A stretch of 64,000 nucleotides of DNA, taken from Mytilus californianus (taxonomy: Eukaryota > Mollusca > Bivalvia > Mytilida > Mytilidae). Shown in pieces: positions 51,283 through 61,734 of this stretch. Made by a program: the position numbers and the translations under genes. The stretch is taken from assembly GCF_021869535.1 (NCBI RefSeq), contig NW_026262668.1:140231635-140295634 (forward strand), written 5' to 3'. Below the pieces are notes generated by a model. That model was not told where the DNA came from and ran no database searches. It saw only the letters and a list, made by a program, of their open reading frames with translations. Position 1 is the first letter of the stretch. Each line of letters opens with the position of its first letter.

Positions 51283-52600
51283 GTAAGTAGATCTCTGATG
51301 GAACCTTTCATTTCAAAGTGAACTAAATGCTCCCTTTCTGTACAGTATATCAATTATTATAAACAAATTATTGAATGTAGTGTTTACTGTATTGACTAGT
51401 TTACAAAATATTCATAGTCAACAGCTGGTTTATAAATATCTTTTACAGTATAATACACGCATTCAATTTATTTTTTTAATGTGCAACGCGGGTACGTGTA
51501 AATGTTCGTGAATGGTTGACTAAAGTCTTAGTAATTATCGACAAAACAAAAACAAATATTCTATAAAGGTTGTTTGATTATCGACATGACTATTCGGTGA
51601 AATACATACCATCATAACGTTAGGGCCGTTTGATATAGTACGGTGATAAGTTATTCAGTGAAATACATACCATCATAACATTAGGGCCGTTTGATATAGT
51701 ACGGTGATAAGTAAGGTAAATTAAAAAATTTAATGGACCGAAATACCTCAGGGCTAGTTTAAAAAATTGTTCAATTTCTCGGTCGTCCCTCATGATATCT
51801 GAGAAAAACTTTCTATGGAATCATGCTCTGGGAATGTTGCACAAATTCAGCTTGTCATATTTATGCCTGATTGCCACAGATTAGTGATGTATACCCCCGC
51901 TTCTAACATGTAAGAAAATGAAGTAAAATATCTTTATCTTCAGAAATTATCGACAAAAAATATTTATATGTTATATTTAGCTATGCAATAATATATGACA
52001 ATATATAAATATATATTTGGGAAAGTTTTGTTAACATGCCATACACAACAAAGGAGAAATTAGTACTGTAAAGTTAACACCCGGTCCATGATTCAATGAA
52101 AAAATGAAGAAATTCATTATTGATTATTTAAACCCAAAAGAATGTTGGAACTATAATAGTCTTGATGCATGCATTTCAGCATGAACACGATAGTATATGA
52201 AGTTTTTTTTAAAGTAAATAGGTCAATCAGTACAATAGCAATAGCATATTCAACACTTGTTTCCCCCTTTTTATAAAACAACACAAACAATGGAATATAT
52301 AACAGACTTGACTAAACCCAATTTTAAAGCCCGATAAATATTTGAATTACAAACAAACACGATTTACAGACACATTACGCTACATTTTGTGTCTTTGAAA
52401 GCTGACTAGGTATATATTACACTAACACTAGACATCAATATGCACGTCCATTTGAAAAAACAACGGAATACCTTAAGGACCGTTTCATTATTGATAGGAC
52501 TTTCAGAAGTTTATATACCATTATGACCGTTTGATTATCTAAATAACAGCGGTTAACAAATAATATTATATGACATCAAAACAAGTTCAAAAGGGAATCA
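51283..52600 (+). other. Start of integrin intron 1; no further exon recognised
   Basis: Begins with the canonical donor GTAAGTAG. AT-rich sequence without a recognisable coding block or splice-flanked open frame. Contains one 61-bp tandem duplication, annotated separately. The intron probably continues through all the transposable elements to the right. Confidence 0.6.
51592..51713. repeat. 61-bp tandem duplication
   Basis: Two adjacent copies (51592-51652 and 51653-51713), nearly identical, each containing AAATACATACCATCATAAC and GGGCCGTTTGATATAGTACG. Weaker echoes of the same text (TACATACCATAAGGGCG, ATATACCATTATGACCGTTT) occur near 53690 and 52510, so the duplicated unit may come from an older dispersed or tandem family. 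Confidence 0.9.
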
Positions 52601-52629
52601 TATTTATGTCAAGTTATAAGAAATTTCAG

Positions 52630-52970
52630 TATCGAAAAAAAGTTTCTCAATTTAGAACTAGTGCTCATCAGTTAGCTCAATGATTAAGAAATGTTGATAT
52701 AAAAGAATCGATAAAGATAAAATATTTTGTGGGCAATGTAAAATAATGCAGGTTGAAGATAAGTTTCATTTTTTGATGGAATGCACTCCATATGAAAAGG
52801 ACAGACATTTTATTCTTAAGGAAGCATGTATTCAATGTAAAAACTTCCCTTATATTTCAAAGAACGAACAGTTTATTTGGTTGATATAGAGTCTGAAAAT
52901 GTTAATATATCAGTGTCGAGATTTATAGGTACTTGTTTTGAAATAAGAGAAATTCTTCATTCCAGTAAGT
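52630..52970 (+). pseudogene. LINE C-terminal tail fragment (related to the 44.5-47.4 kb element), plus strand
   Basis: The plus strand encodes QFRTSAHQLA, then after a frame change RIDKDKIFCGQCKIMQVED and FHFLMECTPYEKDR, then after another frame change SENVNISVSRFIGTCFEIRE. The C-x2-C ... H-x4-C arrangement and the last block align with the tail of the minus-strand LINE at 44.5-45.0 kb. Only the extreme 3' end of the element is present, typical of severe 5' truncation. A T-rich stretch follows near 53030. Confidence 0.8.
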
Positions 52971-53872
52971 GGATATACATGTATTGTATGCTCTATGTAT
53001 GAAAAAGGGTTAATATTCTGTTTATTTTTATTTTTTTTTTATTCACCTTGTATGGAGTATAATATTTATTGATTTATTTCCCATGTCACATATGTGAACA
53101 ATGTTTTGGGGTGTGTTCCGATGGTTACTGACGATTGAATACAGTAATGGCTATTTCTTTATACTTAAAGTTCTTCTGCTGACTGTTAGGCTGTAGTTAA
53201 AACAAGCAATTTAATATACAACTTTATTGAGTGCTGGTAGAAATCTAACGACCTAACTTACAATTTAGTTTCCATGAGGTTCGGCAAGGTTTACTTTTAG
53301 TGAGAACAAAAGGTTAGATTAAAAGATTTCCCCTAGTTGGCCCTAAGGGGGAAGCTAACAAAACTGTAGCTATTATATATTGTCAACTAAAACGGATAAG
53401 TGGGAATCGTTGAGAAGGAAATAATCCAAGATTATATGATATCAATTTATACGGATACAAATTTATTCCACTCTATTGTCCTGTGTCTTAAGATAAATTT
53501 CTCGGATGATAAAAGTTAATTTACATGACTGCTAAAGTTGACATATGTAATAAAATAAATCGGAACAATTAATGCAAAATTCTTTCAATCAATAAAGTTA
53601 GAATGTAGTTGATGATGCAAGCAGTTGAACGTACAGACCATAAGGAAGTTTTGTTATCAACGTGACTGAGATACATCAGCATGAAATAGATTTACATACC
53701 ATAAGGGCGAATTGGGTATCAGCATGAACTAGATTTACTTAACCCATTTCTCTGACGTCAGTCTATTGTTCTTACTGTAGATTATTTTTCAAGAATCCAC
53801 GGACCACAGTATTAACTTAAGAGAACTTATATTATAACTTTAAACCTTTAACTTCCGATCTGTTATCCTCTC
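52971..53872. other. Intronic or intergenic spacer, nothing recognised
   Basis: AT-rich, with no coding block. Near 53690-53740 GCATGAAATAGATTTAC and GCATGAACTAGATTTAC form a short direct repeat, 33 to 35 bp apart, related to the 51.6 kb duplication. Confidence 0.5.
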
Positions 53873-53877
53873 AAAAA
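53873..53877 (-). terminator. Pol III-type TTTTT terminator after the tRNA-like unit
   Basis: Five T residues on the minus strand, four bases beyond the predicted tRNA 3' end. The spacing is right for a Pol III gene but has value only if the tRNA-like call holds. Confidence 0.3.
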
Positions 53878-53947
53878 CGAGTTGCCTGTGTAGGATTCGA
53901 ACCCGCGCGTATTTTCTTCATAATCATTAGAGACTTCAGTCTATGCA
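53873..53947 (-). tRNA. tRNA-like 3' half (class II, Ser-like), probably a pseudogene
   Basis: On the minus strand a perfect B-box, GGTTCGAATCC (53893-53903), lies in a T-arm GCGGG / CCTAC (one mismatch, one wobble). Seven acceptor bases, a discriminator A, four bases and a TTTTT terminator follow (53873-53877). Upstream, ATAGA-CTGAAG-TCTCT can form an anticodon stem with four of five pairs; the loop has six bases and would read UGA (Ser) if one U were missing. A long stretch of about 22 bases, as in class II tRNAs, separates the two arms. The D arm and 5' acceptor strand are absent: the poly(A) tail of a LINE abuts at 53948. Chance resemblance outside the B-box remains possible. Confidence 0.35.
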
Positions 53948-54108
53948 TTTTTTTTTATCTTTATTAAAATAAGACATCATATTATACACATTTAAATACA
54001 TAAAACAATATCACAAGTGTCAGTATCAATTTAAAATGTCTATAACATTCAATTATAAGCTTCTGTATAAATGTCTACATGACACAATCAGTTTTTATAT
54101 TCAAATTA

Positions 54109-55505
54109 CTACAATTTAAATATTATATCATCATCTACTTCTTTTACCAGAGGATTATCAAGCAAAAATTTCTTTTCAAATAAAGAATGCATTGTATGTT
54201 TTTGACACATATACACATAAAAATACATGACGTGATGTTTCAGTGTGTACTTGAAAAGTTGAACTAAATTAACATTTGTTTTGCCATTCATAATAATATT
54301 CCTTCTTCTAAATATACAATATCTTGCAGTTGAAAGCAGAAAGTTAACAAAACTGTCATTAACACCTTTCATTTTCCAATTTAACCCAAATAGTAGCAAA
54401 TGTTCACTGTACACCACTTATTCTGTCAGAATCACAATTTTCAAATAATTTCACAAATAATTCAGACAAATAGTTATGAAATTCTAAAAGTTCATTACAG
54501 TTTATAAACATATGTACTAGATCTTCAATTACACTACCACAAACATCACATAAATCATCACCAGACCATCCAATTCTTTTAATTTACTTTTGGTAAATAT
54601 ACAATTATAAAGTATTTTGTAATCTAGCTCAATAAACTTTGCAGGTTTCCAGAATAAATTTACATTACACCAGATTTTACTAAAGTCATTATCATCAATA
54701 TTAAACAGTGTTTTCCACATTTCAATACCACAGGGATCTTTACAAATATTATCTAATAAACAATTATACAGCTTTTTAACAGTACACAACGGTAACTCAA
54801 ATGGTACATGATTAATAATAATAGAAATGTCTATTGTTCGTTTTGCATTCCTATGATGCAATTCACTTTGCACTGTCTGCTTCCATTCATCAGGAATTGC
54901 ACAAATTAAACAATGATAACGATCAATCACATTCTTTGAATTTTCAAATACATTTTGTATTATTTCAACAATAGCACAATCAGGTAAAAATCCTGTTTTA
55001 ACCTCATAACATATGTCCTTAAGACTAACGTACTAAACCAGCATTTATAAAATCATACCAAAGTATTGGTTTATCCTTCAATACAATCTCCGGATTCTTA
55101 AACAATGGTTGGTCATATATATTTTCTACACTTAATTTCAATTCAGACGTCCGTCTCAAAACATACCAAGCTTCTAACATTTCAATATACACAATCGGTA
55201 AACATTTTAACTCACAATGTGGTACTTGAATAAACAATACTTCTAACCCTAGATTCATATTATAAATCTTTGATACAAAATATTTGAAAGTACACTTCCA
55301 CAATACATCATATTCATCATTTATTAATCTTCCTAAAAACTTAAGTCTAAATGCATGTATTTTACATTTCATGTCAACTAATTGCAAACCTCCATTACAT
55401 TTAGGATTTATTATAACATTATAATTCACCAAATGAGATCTCTTATTCCATACAAAATTAACACATAAAATCTTTATCTCATTATATGCCCATTCAGGGA
55501 TAAAG
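54109..55505 (-). pseudogene. LINE C-terminal region with zinc-knuckle (zf-RVT-like) remnant
   Basis: After a frameshift at about 55500 the frame continues PEWAYNEIKILCVNFVWNK and NPKCNGGLQLVDMKCKIHAF, the tail of L1/Tx1 polymerases. Near 54.55 kb, after another frameshift, SGDDLCDVCGSVIEDLVHMF and INCNEL give C-x2-C ... H-x4-C. The last open block (54417-54109) ends the protein before the 3' untranslated region. At least three frameshifts in all. Confidence 0.85.
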
Positions 55506-56610
55506 AATTACAAAAAGAGCGTACCAAAATCTAGACATTATCAACGTATTTACAACAATAACTCTACCTTGCAGCGTTAATTGCCTTTGTAACCATATAT
55601 TCAAAAGAGATTTCAATTTTGATATCTTTTCTTTCCAATTTAAATCATCACATACATTTCTGTTTTTTCCAACATAAATACCAAGTAATTGTACATTATT
55701 ATCACATACTTGTAAACCATACTCCTGTTTTTCTACAGGTGACAATTCTCCCTTTCCAACACACAAAATTTCAGATTTTTGTCTATTTATTTTAGCACCA
55801 GTTGCTCTGCTATATAAATCAAAAACTCTAAAAACTTCTGATATAGATTGTTTATTACAAACAGATAAAGTTGTATCGTCTACATGCTGAAAAATTAACC
55901 CTTCTTTTTCACTATTTGGAACAACAATACCTTTTATCAAATCAATTTTAACAATCTTACTATGTAATGGCTCAACAGTTAAAACATACAATAATGCACT
56001 TATAGTACAGCCTTGTCTAATACCATTCTTAATGCAAAAATAATTTGTTAAGAAACCATTGCATTTTACTGCACTATTAATACCATTATAAAATATTTCT
56101 ATCCATTTAATAAATTTATCTCCAAAACCATATCTTTTTAAAACCTTCAATAAATATGAGTGACTAACTCTATCAAATGCTTTTTCTTGATCAATTTTGA
56201 TAATATAACCTTAAAGTTCATATCTTTCAATAATTTCTATGATATCTCCGACATTTGCTGCATTATTAGATATATCTCGACCAATTATACAACAAGTTTG
56301 GTCTACAGAAATAACTTTTGGTAATACAGTTTTAAATCTATTTGCCATTATTCTGGCCAAGATTTTATCATCAACCTGTAACAGAGATATAGGTCTATAA
56401 TTTTTAAGTGATCTTCTGTCACCTTTTTTCTTAAATACAAGACTAATAACACCACATTTCATTGATCTACTTAAAAATCCCTCTTGTTCAATGATATTAT
56501 AAAGTTTCATAAGTACATACTTAAGCTCAGAATAAAAATGACAATAAAACTCAACAGTAAGTCCGTCTGATCCTGGACTTTTATTTTTAGACATTTGAGA
56601 TAATGCTTTT
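55494..56610 (-). pseudogene. LINE reverse transcriptase (L1/Tx1 type), one in-frame stop
   Basis: Motifs in order on the minus strand: KNKSPGSDGLTVEFY (fingers), FKKKGDRRSLKNYRPISLL, DQTCCIIGRDISNN, then a TAA stop after IIERYEL directly followed by GYIIKIDQEKAFDRVSH (motif A, with its catalytic Asp), GIRQGCTISALLYVL (motif B) and FQHVDDTTLSV (motif C: the two catalytic aspartates are intact, while the usual Y-A is H-V). AKINRQKSEILCVG and QLLGIYVG follow. Because the stop falls exactly at a single codon in otherwise well-kept sequence, the copy is probably fairly recent. It copies its RNA into DNA at a nicked target in the family. Confidence 0.9.
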
Positions 56611-57055
56611 ATTATTTCATCAAAAAAATATCTGACTCACATAATTGATGATCATTTTCATCTATTTTTACATCTACACAATCTAATAACTCATTCATTT
56701 TTATATCATCAGTATCTACACAAGTATACAATTCTTTATACAAATCATATTGCAAATCTAAAATACCAATAATGTCATTAACACATTCATTATTCAAATT
56801 CAACAATTCCTTTACAGAGTTATTCTCCTGCCTATATTTTTCTAAATTAAAAAAAATATTTTGTATTTTTGTCTGATTCAACAGCCCAAACAGCTTTAGA
56901 TCTGAGAACAGCGCCTCTACATTTTTCTAATTCATATTGAGACAATTCTAATCTCAAACTTTCCAATTTAGCTATATCAATATCATTGCCATTGGCAGCT
57001 TTTTCACATAAAGTATCAACATGCAGACATCTTATACGTTCGGGTATTTCACATC
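56600..57055 (-). pseudogene. LINE ORF2 linker upstream of the polymerase, broken
   Basis: The minus strand encodes CLHVDTLCEKAANGNDIDI, then CRGAVLRSKAVWAVESDKN and TKYFFNLEKYRQENNSV, the conserved region just before the polymerase in L1-type elements (arginine-S-K-A-x-W ... N-T-K-Y-F-x-N-L-E). A frameshift in a T run near 56850 and another in the T run near 56620 separate this from the polymerase frame. Confidence 0.8.
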
Positions 57056-57886
57056 CAATCTTTTATGGTAATATTCTTTACAAAGCACAAAAATGTCAGT
57101 ATTCACCTCAAAAGCTAACAAAACCTTTAAACAGACTTATTAAGAAGGGATATAGTTACGATACTGTTGTCAGGTCATTAAAGATTGCATTTTTGGCTTT
57201 AATATTGATTCACTTATAGGGTCTTTGCATCGGAATTAAACATATTTATTCTAAAACCAGTTGTTGGCATGACACGGGTTATGTTCTTCTCATATATTTT
57301 ATAATGGTATAATTCTAAACCCCTAACAGGAGGGATTATGACTGATATTCATATGATGAAGACATAATCTTTCAATCAGTTTAATTGAGGTCTGGAGCTG
57401 GCATGTCAGTAACTGCTAGTAGTCTGTTGTTATTTGTGTATTATTGTCATTTTGTTTATTTTCTTTTGTTTCCTATTCTGACATCGGACTCGGACTTCTC
57501 TTAAACTGAGTTTTACTGTGCGTTCTGTTGTACGTTTGTTTTTTCTACATTGGCTAGAGGTATAGGGGGAGGGTTGAGATCTCAAAAAACATGTTTAACC
57601 CCGCCGCATTTTTGCGCCTGTCCCAAGTCAGGAGCCTCTGGCCTTTGTTAGTCTTGTATCATTTTTGATTTTAGTTTCTTGTGTATAATTTGGAGTTTAG
57701 TATGGCGTCCATTATCACTGAACTAGTATACATATTTGTTTAGGGGCCAGCTGAAGGACGCCTCCGGGTGCGGGATTTTCTCGCTGCATTGAAGACCCAT
57801 TGGTGGCCTTCGGCTGTTGTCTGCTCTATGGTCGGGTTGTTGTCTCTTTGACACATTCCCCATTTCCATTCTCAATTTTACAGTAA
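57040..57886 (+). repeat. Mussel-type dispersed repeat, family B, copy 1 (with retroelement-like C-terminus)
   Basis: The first 180 bp encode ISHPIFYGNILYKAQKC followed by PLNRLIKKGYSYDTVVRSLK, which resembles the C-terminal end of bivalve reverse-transcriptase ORFs (low confidence). The remainder is a recognisable mussel repeat with TTTAACCCCGCCGCATTTTT, GTCCCAAGTCAGGAGCCTCT and, at the end, GGTTGTTGTCTCTTTGACAC followed by ATTCCCCATTTCC. The distal part (57720-57880) is repeated in inverted orientation at 60099-60345. The TTTAACCCC...AAGTCAGGAGCCT block is shared with family A at 62.46 kb, so the two families share a module. Confidence 0.75.
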
Positions 57887-58374
57887 AGTCGGGCTCCAGC
57901 GTCGACTTCAGAGCTGACATCTTCAAAGAAAAATCTAGACGGTCCAAGACGGTCTCCAGCGTGTACTTCAGAGCTGACATCTAAGAGGACATTTCGGACG
58001 GTTTCCAGCGTCGCCTACAGAGCTGACATCTGGAAGGACAGTCAAGACGGCCTCCAGCGTCTAGTTCAGAGCTGACATCTCAAAGAAAATTAAGACGGTC
58101 TCCAGCGTCCACTGAGAGCTGACATCTAAAAGGACAGCCAAGACGGTCTCCAGAGTCGACGTCAGAGTAGACATCTCAAACGAAAGGCAAGACGGTATCC
58201 AGCGTCGACTTCAAAGCTGACATCTGAAAGTAAAGTCAAAACGATCTCGGCCGTCGACTTCAAAATTGTAAAATCGCAAAGGAAAGTCAAGATGGTCTCG
58301 AGCGTCGACTTCAGAGCTGACATCTAAAAGGAAAGGCAAAACGGTCTTCAGCGTCAACTTCAGAGATGACTTCT
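57885..58374. repeat. Minisatellite, about ten copies of a 49-bp unit
   Basis: GAGCTGACATCT and variants recur at about 57911, 57971, 58020, 58069, 58117, 58164, 58211, 58261, 58312 and 58361, with GACGGTCTCCAGCGTCGAC between. Most intervals are 47-51 bp; the first has 10 extra bases. Copies diverge by up to a quarter. The period is not a multiple of three and no frame is kept, so it is not coding. It begins directly at the end of the family B repeat and is cut by the element that follows; ACGGTCTCCGGCG at 59288-59300 is its other side. Confidence 0.9.
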
Positions 58375-59284
58375 GGACCCGATTGTTCATCTCTAGGTTA
58401 AATATAACCCTTTGTTATTTTTTTTGACAGAGGGTTACGTAACAAAGGGTTTAAATTCTGATATTCAACTTCTTTTTAACCCTTAGTTACGTAACTCATG
58501 GTTAAATTTTAAATGAATGTTAACTTTTTTATAAAATAGTACAACAACGCGGACGTTACAGAGAGCACCTCTATCCTAGAACAATCAGAGAGTGGAACAC
58601 CTTGCCAAACTGTAAGGTCTCTGCCCCGAGTCCTGAATCTTTCAAGGCTCAGTTCCGTCATTTAATTAAATGTCAGACATGTTTTTACTTGCACCTGTTT
58701 ATAAATTTCACCCAGTTTTTGTTTTTGTTATTAAATTTCAAAATTGTTTTCATGCGCGCACTCCAAAAATGTGGCAGGATAGTAAACCAGTTGACGGTGG
58801 CCGCTTACTGGAAGAAGAAGAAGACCTTTGTTTGAAATTAGAGAAGCGTTCATGGACGAACTTGATTATAGATAACTTAATTATATTTAACTTTGCTGCA
58901 TGACTTTGTTTTTTGACATAAAAGATACATGTAATAGGGTTAAAAAATTGATAATTATTTCTAGTAGGTAAAAATAGGAACGTAAACCTCGATGAAAAAA
59001 GGTGGAAGGACTGTAAATTTTTAAACTAAATAATTAGTGTTCGATTACTAATGGTCATAGAAAACAAAAGATATGTTTTACCCAAACTTTCAGTAACATT
59101 GATTAAAGTTTTAATCGAGGTCCGAAGCAAGGTTAAATCTTGATCATTTAAAAAAGGAAAATACAAAGGGTTAAATTTAACCACAAGATGAACAACGGAA
59201 AATAACCTAGAGTTAAACTTTAACCAAGTGTTATGATATTTAATTCTTGGTTTTAATCTAACCAAGAGATGAGCAACCGGATCC
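58375..59284. mobile_element. 910-bp inverted-repeat element inserted in the minisatellite
   Basis: The ends are GGACCCGATTGTTCATCTCT (58375-58394) and, complemented, GGATCCGGTTGCTCATCTCT (59284-59265), 17 of 20 identical, and similarity continues inward (GGTTA...AACC). Minisatellite sequence lies on both sides. The subterminal regions are packed with GGTTAAA / TTTAACC words and two palindromes: AACCCTTTGTTA (58406) with TAACAAAGGGTT (58440), and a 32-bp one centred on AGTTACGTAACT (58475-58506). The interior contains a LINE tail fragment. No transposase. Target duplication unclear, superfamily unassigned. Confidence 0.75.
58542..58721 (+). pseudogene. LINE C-terminal fragment (Jockey/CR1-like) inside the inverted-repeat element
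   Basis: One open frame encodes QQRGRYREHLYPRTIREWN then TLPNCKVSAPSPESFKAQF. The pattern Y-P-R-T-I-R-E-W-N-x-L-P ... S-x-E-S-F-K is the final conserved block of many LINE ORF2 proteins. Only this last block is present. The frame stays open to 58835, but beyond about 58720 nothing is recognisable. Confidence 0.8.
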
Positions 59285-59307
59285 TGAACGGTCTCCGGCG
59301 CTTTAAG

Positions 59308-59358
59308 TATTGCCACTGTAAGTATTGCCGCTGTAAATATTGCCACTGTATGTATTGG
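59308..59358. repeat. 15-bp tandem repeat, about 3.4 copies
   Basis: TATTGCCACTGTAAG, TATTGCCGCTGTAAA and TATTGCCACTGTATG follow one another at 59308, 59323 and 59338, then a partial copy. Directly after, GATAGTTGTCTCATCGACA resembles the end of the family A repeat. Confidence 0.9.
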
Positions 59359-59360
59359 TG

Positions 59361-60098
59361 GATAGTTGTCTCATCGACATTCACAGGGACGGATACATTA
59401 TTTGAGGAAAGGGGCCATAGTTGTGCGTAATAATAAAAATAGTGGCGAGAGTAGCAGGCAATGTTTTACGATTTTATGTTGAAAAGGATATTTTATTCCT
59501 ATCAAAATCCGGGATGGCCACCCTCCACGTCATAACCAATGAGTCACACTACATTTCCTTACTTTTATTTTGTGTTCCTTAAGCTAGTATATTGTATAAT
59601 TCAACCCAAGTATTGAGTGCTCTTTGTTTTCTCCAACGCATCTTCTGCCTTTTTACAACACATTCTTATTTGTTTAATGGTATTGTCATTTCTTATAACT
59701 TCGGGTTTAATTCTTCTATAGTTTATTTCGACTGATATAGCACGTGGATACATTTTTAACTACTTTTCAGTGTACAAACATAGCGAAGGTTACATTCCTG
59801 TCTTAAGTGTGAAGACCCTTGGCAAATATGCACATATTTCCGATAACAAAATCACACAATCCTATACACTTATTGACTGAAATGACGAATTTCCTGAACG
59901 GCCTAACTTCTTATGAAAAGTATAAGAGTTGGATTAGATGGCAAGATTGATTATAAGTATTGTTTAGTCTATGGAAAAGTATGTACTATGAAATTTAAAG
60001 CGAGGGGCTTGCCACTATCATTTAGTTTCATAGATTTCATAGATTATCCAATTTAGCACATATTTACAACTCAAGTAATCTTTTAATTGGTATATCGA
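59361..60098. other. Unannotated spacer
   Basis: No coding block, tandem repeat or terminal inverted repeat recognised. Possibly integrin intron sequence. Confidence 0.5.
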
Positions 60099-60345
60099 TA
60101 AAATTGAGAATGGAAACGGGGAATGTGCCAAAGAGACAAAAACCCGACCAAAAAGCAGAAAACAGCTCAAGGTCACTAATGGGTCTTCAACACAGCGAGA
60201 AAATCTCGCACCCGGAGGCTGGCATTGGCTGGCCCATAAACAAAAATGTATACTAGTTCAGAGAAAATGGACGTCACATTAAATTCCGAAACATATAAAT
60301 GAACCAAAATAAAAAAAAAAAAACATACAAGACTAACAAAGGGCA
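60099..60345 (-). repeat. Mussel-type dispersed repeat, family B, copy 2
   Basis: Reverse complement of the distal part of the 57.0-57.9 kb copy: GAATGGAAACGGGGAATGTG, ACCCGACC, GGGTCTTCAACACAGCGAG, AAAATCTCGCACCCGGAGGC and ACATACAAGACTAACAAAGG mirror the other copy. An A-run of 12 (60310-60322) lies near its end. Confidence 0.85.
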
Positions 60346-61567
60346 GATAGTTTGTTTTGGCTGACTACTTGTTAAATGATATCATCAATTAAGTTTAATG
60401 TTTTGTAAATTTACTCAATAATATCATAGCTAACATATTTGTTCAATTTGTGACAGTGATTAACCAGATCGTTATGGGCATAAAAAGGCAACTACCAGTA
60501 TATCAAAAGTTATAGTTCTTTTTTATTTCAAAGTAAAAACTAAAGTTTTAATAGAATAAAGATAAAGGTTGCACATTCCCTTCAGACATTATATATCACG
60601 GTTTTTCAATTCATGATGAAGTGGATCAAGGAAAACAGTTGAACATCAAGTTGCCTTTATGTCCCTTTACAAGGTTTTACAGTACATGATTTTTGTGTAC
60701 AAAGTAATTGAATGAATGGTAACTTACAAAACTTATAAGATATCATTGTACTCTAATCAAGGTACTAAGGACCATATTTTTTATTCTTTATTTAAACGAT
60801 AGAAACTTCCAATTATCGAAACTATTTTTTTAAACCAAAGATTTTAATAGCAGAATATATAAAACCAACGTGAAAACTAACTGCACACTTTTTTTTTAAT
60901 TTGGGACACAACATTTTATTTAAAAATAGCCAGTGGCGATGGGAAGGTCTAAAACGCGGAACTGGGAAAACACGGAAGGGTAATATTGATATATTATAAG
61001 TGATTTCTCTGGAACTGCTAAAGATAAATTGATAATTGAAACGGATTTTGAAAGCTTCTATGATAGTCTATAATTTAAAATAGCAAAAATAGTGATTCTG
61101 GTATTCATTATTACCCAAAAATTGACCGGAAGCCTTGTTAAGCGTGACTCAATCCAATTTCGAACCTTTAGACTTAAATTTACGCCTCCCTTGTATATAA
61201 ATGTAGAAGTCAATATTTCAACTTTGAACTAAAATTCACCAAATAATATAAAGCCCGGTCAAAATCGTGAACATAATGTCTAAAGACAATGTAATAACAA
61301 GTAATATGGTATGAAATAAATTAGGAATACGTTAATTAGAAGGGCAAAATCTTGACCGGAAGCCTCTCTAGTGTATAAATGAAGATCACAAAATTCAAGC
61401 CACTGCCACGAAGCCATTTAAGTACCATGCCACTTTGACAAATTGGTTTTTTAACAATTATATGTTAAGTATTGATTTTTTTAGAATAATTCAAGAAAAA
61501 TACAATACATGTTTTAAAAAATACGTGTTTTCATATTAAAAAAAAAAAATAATCACAAAACTGAAAT
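60346..61567. other. Unannotated spacer with a 14-bp direct repeat
   Basis: AT-rich and non-coding. TTGACCGGAAGCCT occurs at about 61124 and again at about 61352 with similar TGTATATAAATG/TGTATAAATG downstream, a hint of a diverged duplication of about 230 bp. Otherwise nothing recognised. Confidence 0.5.
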
Positions 61568-61626
61568 GTGACTTTTTTGTCCAGTGACTTTTTGTCCGTG
61601 ACTTTTTGTCTTGTGACTTTCTGTCC
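61568..61626. repeat. Tandem 15-bp repeat, four copies (GTGACTTTTTGTCC)
   Basis: Four successive variants of GTGACTTTTTGTCC, 14-16 bp each, lie between an A-run and AACATTCATGAATTC. The minus strand would read as lysine-valine-threonine repeats, but there is no sign of a real protein. I associate this motif with mollusc repeat ends. Confidence 0.85.
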
Positions 61627-61734
61627 AACATTCATGAATTCATAGGGTATCTTGTGGTAGTTGAAATTATTGAGTGCAATCATTTTGTGTCCGTCGTCGT
61701 CTGTAATACATATCATTTTCTACACATTTGTATA

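Larger units (their letters stand above)
53948..57055 (-). mobile_element. L1/Tx1-type non-LTR retrotransposon, 5'-truncated, with poly(A)
   Basis: The minus strand carries, in order, the linker before the polymerase (57.05-56.6 kb), a nearly complete reverse transcriptase (56.6-55.5 kb), and a C-terminal region ending in a zinc-knuckle-like domain (55.5-54.1 kb). The 3' untranslated part ends with AATAAA (complement at 53960-53965) and a 9-A tail (53948-53956). The endonuclease and any first ORF are missing, so this is a 5'-truncated copy of about 3.1 kb. About six frameshifts and one in-frame stop are visible, each minor; the copy is younger than the one at 44.4-47.4 kb. The 5' end meets plus-strand repeat sequence near 57.04 kb. 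Confidence 0.9.

Noticed and set aside
57723-57980. Minus-strand open frame reading through the family B end and first minisatellite units
   Set aside because: The repeated SALK-type peptide comes from the 49/60-bp DNA repeat, whose period does not keep the frame beyond two units.
58602-58903. Two overlapping plus-strand frames as novel proteins
   Set aside because: The upstream part is a LINE C-terminal block (58542-58721). The rest is read-through or a shadow in another frame.
59026-59346. 106-codon minus-strand frame
   Set aside because: Covers the subterminal GGTTAAA-rich part of the inverted-repeat element and the 15-bp tandem repeat. No domain recognised.
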